Shown in pieces: positions 55,590 through 64,000 of a stretch of DNA of 64,000 nt. This DNA comes from Carallia brachiata. Lineage: Eukaryota; Streptophyta; Magnoliopsida; Malpighiales; Rhizophoraceae. Under the pieces are notes generated by a model. It was not told the origin of the DNA, did not search any database, and saw only the letters and a program-made list of their open reading frames with translations. How positions within the stretch are numbered: position 1 is the first letter of the stretch; each line of letters opens with the position of its first letter. The stretch is from assembly GCA_021464245.1 (NCBI GenBank), contig JADCRB010000084.1, positions 201,615-265,614 on the forward strand, written 5' to 3'. A program made the position numbers and the translations under genes.

Positions 55590-58165
55590 TTTCGCCTGGG
55601 GCTGCTTCTAACGGCTCTATGGCGTGAGAATTAAGTGGGAAATTTCCACTTTAAAAAACACCATAAGGGATATTGCCCTCACAAGGACTCCCAAATCCAA
55701 ACGATCCAAGCAAAATTGCTTTTCCTACTGTAGGGAGGACTGCTGGAGTACAAGCCCTACAACCGACAACGGCTACATTGCCCTCTTACCAGAAACACTC
55801 CATAAATAATCTTGAAGGGAAGAATTTCTTCTCAATCTCAAGGATCCCCCAAACACAACACAAGCGTTCCAACCTTCCCATTCCAATTCCTTCCAAGATC
55901 ATCCCCCCCTTCCTCCCAAACAACAAAAACCACTCTGCCTTGTTCTCTCTTCTTTATCCAAGAAAAGTGCACTTCCATTCCATCTCTCCAAACCCTATAA
56001 CTCCAAACCCCCACCACCTTCGCGCATTGTTCAAGCCTGCCCCATCCGCCCAGGAAATCGATCTCGATCGCTTCAGAGTTCGCCAATCCGGCGATCGATT
56101 TTATATTTTCAGAAAGACACAGCCATTCTTGCAAGGATCGACACCAATTTAAGTTCTTCTTCCTCTCTATTCATCTAACTTCTCTTCTTTTTTTCTTTTT
56201 TTTTTTTTGTTTATATAATCGGAGATAAAGAACTCAAATCTTGAATTTATTTTAAGGTCTGTGGTCTGTCCATTAATAATAGAAAGACAATTGCGTTAAT
56301 CTGGGGCTTTCTTGAATTTATTTGAAGGTCTATGGTCTGACCATTCATAATAGAAAGACGTTAGGGGTTAATCTGGGCTTTCTTTTCTTGTTTCTTTTCT
56401 TTATTCCAGAGATACCGCCCTTCAGGTAAAGAACAGAGCGACCCTTTCTAAGTTTCAGTCCATGCCTATTACGGTGAGACGTAAGACGTTAATCTTGGCT
56501 TCCTCCTTTTTTTTTTTTTTCTATTTCTTTTTATGCAGTTTCCTGTACTTTCTCTTTGCAAGATTCTTGTGGTTATACATAAAGAGTATACCCTCTTTGT
56601 AATTGTTCTTGCTTATTACGACTGATTTTTTTTTTTTGATTATCATGAAGTCATACTGTGACTTTGAGATTAAGAAAGTTTAATTAATTATAGTTTTCGT
56701 AAAATGTTAAAATTTATAGAATGGCACCTTCAGTTATTACTCTTTTTGTGTTTTTTCAGGTTTCACGTGTTCATTATTGCACAATTCCATGCGTAGATGA
56801 AAAACATAATGTTTGAGAAGAATGGTATCTTCTAAGCTCAGTATCTTCTTTCACCTTTTCCCCCTTATTTTTGGCTTATTGTTTTCTGCTTTTCTTCGAT
56901 CTGAAATTTTGCTATTGAAATTTTCAGTAACCTAATGTTGGGGAATCAAGAGTTGGATGCTTACAATTCAAGTTACGAGTATTCTTCTGCTTAGATGATA
57001 TTTCTGAAAGTTTTATATTGTTGCCATTTTGATTTAATGATTCTATGGTGGCAAAGTGCATAGAGTCACAGTTCTTCCATCACTTGAAAGGGAAGATCGT
57101 CATGAGGTCCGTGATATCGAAGATCTTGTGAAAGTTGCAAAAGTTACTTTAGGTATGTGCTATACTTTTGCAACTTGACAAATAGTTGGCTCTTTTTATA
57201 ATTGTTCTGCTAGATGTGTTTTTGAATCAGCTCCATCTAAGTCAATGTATAAAAAAACATCTCTCTGTCTCTTTCTGTCCCTCTCTCATTCTCAAACATT
57301 CAAGGTCGTCCATGTTTTTCAGCTCATTTGGTAGGATATGATGCACAGTTGATCTTTTGTCTATAGAGCTAATTAATGGAGACGGATGCGTACAGTCATC
57401 AGAGGATCAATGGATGTAGAAAGGATTAACTTTTACTTCTGGGGAGGCTCTGTGTCTTCCAATAACCATAGATAAATGGGAAGTAAAGAGTTCAAATAAA
57501 TTTCAGCATTAACACTTCATCTATTGATTACTTTGTTTAAACATAAAATTGATACTTTTCTTGATATGCAGCTACACAGAAGTATGCTTGTGGTTGTGGC
57601 AGTGGTGATGGCAAAGGAGATAATCTGCAATGTAAGCTAATAAGTTGTTGCATGTCTTTAACATAAAATCTGATTTCTCAGTATGTTGCTTGTCTTTTAT
57701 ATTCTTTGTTAAGTTATCACAGTTGATAGTAAGTTTACAAACCATAATATGCAATGGCATAGGCAAATGCACAAGCTTTTTTTCCTTTTCTGCAGTTTGT
57801 GCTTATCCTGTTAACGTTTGGTTGCAGTGTTATTTTTGTGTGACTGACACAATTTCATTTCATTTCTGTTACAATGAGGTGAAAATTTCGAGCTGATGCT
57901 AAACCATTCTTTCTTATGACCATGAAATGCTTAAGCTGCTTGGCATTCACCTGAGTTTGACGAATCTATCTCTTGTGCTCAGGTACATTGCTGGTAGCGT
58001 GAATGGTGAAGAAGATATTTTGGATTGCAGGTTAATAAACTATTATCTGGTTTTAACAGATTGATAACATGATTTCTGATTATGTAGATTATCTTATTTA
58101 TTCATTGTTAAAGAATTGCAGATGGAACTAAGGAAACTATGTGCAGTTGATAGAATTGGCGAGTG
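55590..58165 (+). pseudogene. Tandem unit 6 (family X-related gene copy)
   Basis: First of two neighbouring tandem copies, period about 2.6 kb. In order: a 5' exon (55,673-56,152), an intron, an island with a ttttcag acceptor at 56,758, an island reading VLPSLEREDRHEVRDIEDLV (57,070-57,150), QKYACGCGSGDGKGDNLQC (57,574-57,636), IAGSVNGEEDILDC (57,985-58,030) and MELRKLCAVDRIGE (58,119-58,160). Each is bounded by plausible splice signals. The 5' exon has a frame difference from unit 7 near its end. I cannot identify the protein. Confidence 0.6.
55673..56152 (+). CDS. Putative plastid-targeted N-terminal exon, unit 6
   Basis: A 159-codon frame rich in Ser, Pro, Asn and His with few acids until EIDLDRF, after which RVRQSGDRFYIF follows. 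The composition fits an organelle transit peptide followed by the mature start. In the paralogous exon at 58,503-58,715 the same point reads EIDLDGFFVRQSGDGFIISE and continues in another frame, so one of the two copies is shifted near 56,090. The true start may be later than the first ATG, since the ~45 codons before NNLEGKN coincide with repeated leader sequence. Confidence 0.4.
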   Translation: MPSQGLPNPNDPSKIAFPTVGRTAGVQALQPTTATLPSYQKHSINNLEGKNFFSISRIPQTQHKRSNLPIPIPSKIIPPFLPNNKNHSALFSLLYPRKVHFHSISPNPITPNPHHLRALFKPAPSAQEIDLDRFRVRQSGDRFYIFRKTQPFLQGSTPI

Positions 58166-58502
58166 TATTCAAGTAAATTTGCTTTTCCTTCTGCAGGGAG
58201 GACTGCTGGACATTCTACAACGGCTACATCGCGTGAGAATTAAAGTGGGAAATTTCGTCGCTTTTCCTACTGTAGGGAGGACTGCTGGAGTACTGGCCTA
58301 CAACCGACAACGGCTACATTGCATGCTTAACAAAACACTATAAATATATTTAAGGGAAGAATTCCTTTTCTCAATCTCAAGGATTCCCCCAAACACAAGC
58401 GTTCCAACCTTCCCATTCCAATTCCTTCCAACATCATCCCCTTCAATTCCTCCCAAATAACAAAACCACTCAGCCACGTTCTCTCTTCTTTATCCAAGAA
58501 AA

Positions 58503-58715
58503 GTGAACTTCCATTCCATCTCTCCAAATCCTAACTCCAATCACCCCCACCTTCGTGGCGCATTGTTAAAGCTGCCTCCGTCCGCATCTGAAATTGATCT
58601 CGATGGCTTCTTTGTCAGACAATCCGGCGATGGATTTATTATTTCAGAAAGACGGCGAGCCATTCTGGCAAGGATTGACACCAATTTAAGTTGTTCTTCC
58701 TCTCTGTTCATCTAA
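58503..58715 (+). CDS. Putative plastid-targeted N-terminal exon, unit 7
   Basis: A 70-codon frame: NFHSISPNPNSNHPHLRG, then PPSASEIDLDGFFVRQSGDG and FIISERRRAILARID. It aligns base by base with 55,970-56,190 of unit 6. The change from Ser/Pro-rich to charged sequence at EIDLDGF suggests a transit-peptide border. Upstream in-frame sequence is also repeated in unit 6. Product unknown. Confidence 0.4.
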   Translation: MNFHSISPNPNSNHPHLRGALLKLPPSASEIDLDGFFVRQSGDGFIISERRRAILARIDTNLSCSSSLFI

Positions 58716-59570
58716 CTTTTCTTTTTCTTTTTCTTTTTTAAATAATCGGTGATAAAGATCAAGAATCTTCAATTTATTTTGCGGTCTGTTGTCTGTCCAT
58801 TAATAATAGAAAGACAATTGGGTTAGTCTGGGCCTTTCTTGAATTTATTTCAAGGTCGACGGTCTGTTCTATAGTAATAGAAAGACATTGGGGTTAATTT
58901 GGGCTTGCTTGTTTTTTTGTTTCCTTTCTTTATTCCAGAGACACCGCCTTTCAAGTAAGGATCGAGACCCTTTTTGAGTTTCTGTCCATGCCCATAATGG
59001 TGAGACGGAAGAGGTTATCTTGGCTTTCTCTCTCTTCTTCTTCTTCTTCTTTTTGTGCAGTTTCTTGCACTTTCTCTTTGCAAGATTCTTCAGATTATAC
59101 GTAAAGGGTATAATACCCTCTTTGTACTTGTTCTTGCTTATTAAGACTGATGTTTTCTTTTTCAAATCACAAAGCCATACTGCGACTTGGAAACCTCCAC
59201 GAAAGATTATAAAGAGAAAGGTTAATTAATTATATTTTTGGTAAATTGTTAAAATTTATAGAATGGCACCATTAGTGATTTCTCTTTTGTGTGTTTTTTC
59301 AGGTTTCTTGTGTTCATTATTGCACAATTGCATGCGTGGATGTAAAACAGAATGTTGGAAAAGAATGGTGTCTTCTAAGCTCAATATATCCTTTCACTTT
59401 TTTCCCCTTATTTTTGGCTTATTGTCTTCTGTATTTCTTTGATCTGAAATTTTGTTTTTGAAATTTTCAGTAAGCTAATGTTGAGGAATCAAAAGTTGGA
59501 CGCTTACAATTCAAGTTAAGAGTATTCTTCTGCTTGGATGCAATTTTTGAAAGTTTTATATTATTGCCAT

Positions 59571-59680
59571 TTTACAAGGTTGTTTCCTCAATTAATGCTA
59601 GTCTTGTTCGATGGTAAGAGCGATTTACAAGGTTGTTTCCTCAATTCATGCTAGTCTTGCTCGAGATTATTTATTCATCA
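59571..59680. repeat. 53-bp tandem repeat
   Basis: tttacaaggttgtttcctca followed by attnatgctagtcttg occurs at 59,571 and 59,624, with only a few mismatches. It is located in the unit 7 intron and absent from unit 6. Confidence 0.85.
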
Positions 59681-60954
59681 TTTTAATAGTATTTATGACA
59701 GTTTCTAGCCAACAAAAATTTTAAAAGCCTAGAACTTGTAGGTTACAATTGAAATGATTAGGAAGATGTCTATTACCAAAATTTGTTATTTAGCGTCAAT
59801 CAGTTGTGCTTCTTCTGTGTTGCTCTTTTGTTGCATTGTTATATTTGCATGACCGACATAAATGCATTTCATTTCTGTTACCATAAGGCAAAACTTTCAA
59901 TCTGAATTTAAACCATTTTTTGGATGATATTTAATGAAAATAGTGTTGGCATACATATACTATGTAAATGCCAAAATTACTGGTAATGCAAAATGAATGC
60001 CTTTATGATTTTATTCTTTCTTATGACCATGGAATGCTTCGATATTTGCTGCACAGTACTCACCTGAGTGGACACAAGCTTTAACCTTTTGATTTATGAA
60101 TCTGTCTCTTGAATTCAGATGCATGGTTGATGGTATGAATGGTGAAGACAAATAGTTTTTTAATAAATTGTCAACTGATTTTAATGTAGAATTTTAAAAT
60201 GATTTCTCATTATGTAGCTTATCTTGTTTATTCATTATTGAAGAATTACAGATGGAATTAGGGAAATTATGTGCAGTTGATAGAATTGGCGACACATTTA
60301 GCATCACACATTTTGACACTTTGCAATTCTTCTTGCAGAAATCATCTGACGCTAGTTATATTCTTTCATCTTTTGCCTTCTTGGTAGTTCATATGTTAGC
60401 CAAACATATGGCATTTAGCACCTTGATATCTGTCTAAAGGTCCAGACTGTGTTTGGGAATTTATTGAGGAAAAGCTCTTTCTACCTATCTTCATTCCTAT
60501 GTTCTCCCTGAAATTGTCAATCACAATAGTGGTAAGTGTTAGATCGTGATATAACACCTGTCTAAGTGAGTTGCTTTTGAAAAGAACAGTGTGTATGGCA
60601 TGTCATATATATCTAAAATAAAGTTCACCAGGCAAAGTGTATATTAATTCATTGCTTGCTCAAAAGCTATGTTTTACTTTAAAATATATGGCTGTGGTAC
60701 TTTAGAACCCTAACCAATGAATTTCTCACCAGAGTCTTGTTGTTCACGTTAAAACTTTTCTGGAGGATCCTGTATATGGATGTCGAATCACATGTATGAC
60801 CACACACAATATTGCTGATTTAGTGATATGTAACTCAAAGTTTTTTCACATTCCACGAACTAAGTTATCAATCATTTACTGTAGGGATGTGCCACCATGT
60901 TCATAATTAAGCTCTGTATGCAAGTTTGAATACAGATCGTAGGTATGTCTTCAG

Positions 60955-61133
60955 GTAACATGTGCAATTTGGTCAAATTTATATGAGAAAGGATTTGCCT
61001 CCACTATAGATGATGCTAACTTTAAAGTGAGGGATGCAGTGAGCAAATCATTGAAGGAAAGCTTCAAGATTGTTCCAGCAGGTTTCTTGTCTTCTCCCAA
61101 GTTATGGACAATCGGGACAATTTGCATGCAAAG
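60955..61133 (+). other. Exon-like island with charged frame
   Basis: From a cttcag acceptor to a GTCAGT donor the frame VTCAIWSNLYEKGFAS, then DDANFKVRDAVSKSLKESF and FLSSPKLWTIGT is open for 59 codons. It is amphipathic and well composed; I do not recognise the family. Phase at its 3' end is 2. Confidence 0.4.
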
Positions 61134-61367
61134 GTCAGTTATCTTGAAAAACCACAAAAGCCTCTTTGTTTGTAGGACTTATGCTAGTTCTTATTCCTTT
61201 TGGAGCTTGTGTGCTTGTTTGTTAATTCTTGATCTGCCTTCAATTTGGGCAAGCAAACTTTGCTAATCGTTGAGCTTGTATGGAAGTTGAGTTTGTCTTA
61301 TTTTCTAAGGAAGACAATGATTTATGCTTTGTTCACTTTTGGCAAACTAACCTCTAGTTTTTTGCAG

Positions 61368-61444
61368 TATGTACATACGCCGAGCCAGAGGAGGAAGTTG
61401 ACTTTGACTTTGTTTTTCAATACGAATATGATTTGATTTCTTAA
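61368..61444 (+). other. Possible terminal exon with acidic tail
   Basis: After a tttttgcag acceptor one frame reads CTYAEPEEEVDFDFVFQY, then EYDLIS and a stop. The phase needed (1) does not match the phase 2 end of the 60,955 exon, so either an exon lies between or the frame is a coincidence. Confidence 0.3.
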
Positions 61445-61984
61445 GGCAACACCAGTGTGACGAGCAGGTGCTCAACTTTTACTCAAGCCTTAATTTCTAA
61501 ATGGTTGGAATTTATTATGGTATTAGCTATTTGGATGCTGGAATCATTTTGGATTGCCTTACAGTTTTTTAGGGAGAAGAAATCTGCTATTTCCATATCT
61601 GCTATGGGTAGAGACTCTCTGTTCTATTCTATTAGAATGTTTCTCACGTAGTCTGAAATTGGAGATACCAACTACAAAAACTGCAGAATGCACGCGGTAG
61701 AACTTCTTTGGCAGATTTTTGATTATAATGACAAATGAATGTCAAAACTTGTTTTATAGATCATCTATCATGTTAAGACTCCGGATAGTTTGAAATCTCT
61801 TATTGTTCCTCACTGTGAGGATCCTTCTCTACAGGTGTGTACATGGAATGCATGCAAGACCTAAGGACCAAAATGCGCTGGAAGGGTGGCGTTTCGTCTT
61901 CGAGCCAATCTTTGTGCTTCATGGTCATCACTTCTCTGCTTCCTTCTTTCTTGTTTTAGAAAGTCCTTTTGGCTGCATTTATGT

Positions 61985-62640
61985 TACTTATTGGTTTCCT
62001 TCCCACAGAAATGACATTTGATATCCAATAATCTGTTAATACTTTGACAACTGACCACCATGCTCTAAGGCAGCAATCCAATGGAGGCCAATTCAGGGCT
62101 TGCCGGCTTGGCTTATTAGAATGAAGCAGAGGACATCATAACTATCTCTGGATGAACGGTTGGATGATCACTAATTATTTTGGATACAGTCAATATTATT
62201 TTTTTATTAAGTGGCTATTTCAATAACTTTCAGTTGATTCAGGATGTTATGTAAGACATAGGTGTGCATGCATGACCTTCAAAACCACCATGCACGAACA
62301 CTGTTTTCCAGTCAGTTCCTCCCTCTCCACTTTACTGTAAGTCGTATTTTAAAATGCTCACTTTCACTTATTCACTTATCTACTTCCCCACATTTTTCTT
62401 TTAAAATGTCTTTTAGCGCATCCATGTATTTATTTATTTATATATTTCCCTACAATAGCATTTGGAATGCAATAATCTGCTAATATTTTACAACTTGGCT
62501 ACCACTTTTGGAGGCAGCAAGCTATTCATTAGAGGTCAATTCAGACTTGGCATGTGATGGTGGAATTTTTTGATGGTAACTGTTTTTTTTTTTCAATAAT
62601 TTGAATATTTTATCAAGTAGCTTGCTTTGCTTCATTTCAA
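61985..62640 (+). repeat. Two copies of a ~200-bp module also found at 33.75 kb
   Basis: ccaataatctgttaatac and caatggaggccaattcag (62,012-62,095) recur as gcaataatctgctaatat and ttagaggtcaattcagac (62,468-62,545), and as gtaataacctgctagtaa and aatggaggccaact (33,758-33,842). The surroundings at 62,300-62,470 also match 33,610-33,745. No coding frame. Confidence 0.65.
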
Positions 62641-63024
62641 AGTTGTGAGTTTTATGATTCCTCATTTGGGTTTGCAAATTTATGGGTTCTAAGTACCAAT
62701 TTGGAGGGATTTTAAGCCTTAAGGTTTCTAAGATTTTGGTTTTCTATCCTTCCCTCCAACCATCTATTCTCAGTTTTCATTTGTTTCCCTTTTCAGACGT
62801 CTGGGGTCCAGGTCTCTGGTATATATTTTGTTCTTTTTTTCCTTTGGGAGTTGTTTTGGGTTCAAACAAAGTTTGCTCTTTAGTTCGAAGTTGATTTAAA
62901 ATTTTTTTTCTTTTAGTTTTTTTTTTCAGTTTTATTTTAGTTTTGGGTACTTGTACTTCTCTTGATTTCTCTAGTGGCTAAATTACATCCTAATGTTTTT
63001 TGTAAACTTTTGTCCTTTGAACAG

Positions 63025-64000
63025 AGCAGACATTTGGTCATTTGGTTTAAAGGCCCTTGAACTTGCTCACGGCCGTGCTTCCTTCTCCAAGTATCTACCC
63101 ATGAAAGTAAGTTGCTTAATTTCTATTCTTCTGGACATGCAAAGTATTCTACACCTTTTTTCTATCCGTAAAAGACAGAGAGAAAGAAATGCCTAGGCGT
63201 GGGGACCCCTAACTTGTGAGACAATGTGATAACCAACTGACCAGACAACTAAATTCTTTCCTATCAGTTCTCATTGGTGCCTATGTTACCGATTCTGATT
63301 TTAATCTGTTGACTTTATCATAAGGCAGGCTTTGCTGATGACCTTACAACATGCAACCCCTAAGGCTCAACTATGAAAGAGAGGAGATTTTCAAAGGTTT
63401 GTGTTTTTTTGGAGCATCGGAATTAACCGTCTGTTTGGTTTACGCATGGGAATTGGAAACAGAAAGATAACACACATCCTAAGGACAAATTTGTTGTTTA
63501 GTATTCCTGAGAAATGAGTGAGAAAATCTACTATTAAAAGGTAACAAAAAAATTAGACCGTACAATCTATTAAAAAAAAAAAGCAAATGCATGCAATGAC
63601 AATAAACCATTTTTAAATTTCATTCAACCCATTATTCAATAATTATAAGGATATTTTTATAATTTTAATTATAAATTTTTCTTTTTGTTATATTTTTTTC
63701 TTACAATCTAAATACAAAATTGTACTTTCTTATTATTTTCTTATAATTTTTTTTTCTCACAACTTTCTTTTCTCACAATTTTCCTTTTCACCAAAATCTC
63801 AGAATTTAAACAAATTATGAAGGTTTGTTTACTTTATTAGTAATATTTCGTCTATAATTTCTTGTAAATATGCATGTAAGTAGTGTGCTTTTCCTGTCAC
63901 TTAAAGAGATGATATCAGTTTGTTTAGTGAAGGATCCAAAGAAACGTCCCACGTCCGAAAAGTTATTGAAGGACCATTTTTTCAATCATGCACGGTCCCG
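63025..64000 (+). pseudogene. Ste20/BLUS1-like kinase C-lobe exons, frame broken, cut by window end
   Basis: Exon 63,025-63,106 reads ADIWSFGLKALELAHG, then SFSKYLPMK, subdomain IX of plant Ste20-type serine/threonine kinases (usual DIWSFGITALELAHG), with a GTAAGT donor. Exon 63,329-63,396 reads ALLMTLQHATP, then a one-base shift, then LNYEREEIFK (the frame kept from ATP hits TGA at 63,374). Exon from about 63,907 reads EMISVCLVKDPKKRPT, then SEKLLKDHFFNHARS, subdomain XI, and runs off the window. ATP-binding and catalytic-loop (HRD) exons were not found upstream. So a decayed or partial copy is likelier than a live gene. Confidence 0.8.

Larger units (their letters stand above)
58166..61444 (+). 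pseudogene. Tandem unit 7 (family X-related gene copy)
   Basis: Repeats the order of unit 6: leader gggaggactgctgg (58,195 and again 58,273), transit-like exon (58,503-58,715), aacaccgcc-type second island (58,940), ttttcag acceptor island (59,300), a decayed CMVDGMNGEDK-stop island (60,119) and MELGKLCAVDRIGD (60,252). It then runs past the end of unit 6 to an exon with KGFASTIDDANFKVRDAVSK (60,955-61,133) and a short acidic 3' island (61,368-61,444). A stop replaces the EEDILDC end seen in unit 6. Confidence 0.55.

Noticed and set aside
57070..57640. VLPSLER...CGCGSGDGKGD islands compared with SUI1/DENR translation factors
   Set aside because: The cysteine/glycine pattern does not match the SUI1 core and the spacing is wrong.
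1..64000. CRISPR arrays, bacterial operons, riboswitches or phage modules
   Set aside because: None seen; introns, F-box, YEATS and plant transposons show this is plant nuclear DNA.

Overview
The window looks like nuclear DNA of a flowering plant, most likely a eudicot. It is AT-rich with many introns and poly-T tracts. It carries an F-box gene, a YEATS-domain (TAF14/GAS41 type) relic, a chromodomain Ty3/gypsy element, long-TIR foldback elements, an RNA cytosine methyltransferase gene with plant-style introns, an oligopeptide-transporter relic and the edge of a plant Ste20-type kinase. I see no bacterial or organellar gene order. The species cannot be named from the sequence alone.

Layout, left to right. 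Bases 1-7,560 and 10,205-20,300 are two direct copies of one segment, offset by about 10.2 kb. Each copy carries, on the minus strand, a decayed YEATS gene beside an F-box gene. The F-box gene is intact in copy 1 (3066-4247). In copy 2 only its last ~70 codons survive, because a broken Ty3/gypsy element (12,582 to about 17,270) replaces the rest. Copy 2 also took in a small CACTA-like element that was itself invaded by a 1,023-bp foldback element with an 8-bp target duplication.

From 20.4 to 47.7 kb, and again from 53.9 to 62.6 kb, lie repeated, diverged, mostly unreadable copies of one or a few intron-rich plus-strand genes that I could not identify (called family X here). Shared leaders, exon-like islands and 3' parts tie the blocks together. 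Three blocks end against minus-strand sequence of the same methyltransferase gene: two are short relics (23.6-23.9 and 33.9 kb) and one is the full nine-exon gene (50,073-52,637, 430 codons). The simplest model is repeated duplication of a convergent X / methyltransferase pair, followed by decay of every methyltransferase copy but one.

The window ends in exons of a Ste20/BLUS1-like kinase with a frame break (63,025-64,000). Only two genes look fully intact: the F-box gene and the methyltransferase. Everything else is relic, mobile DNA or AT-rich spacer. One ambiguous base (n) is present at 41,617. All homology calls come from reading motifs by eye; no search was run.
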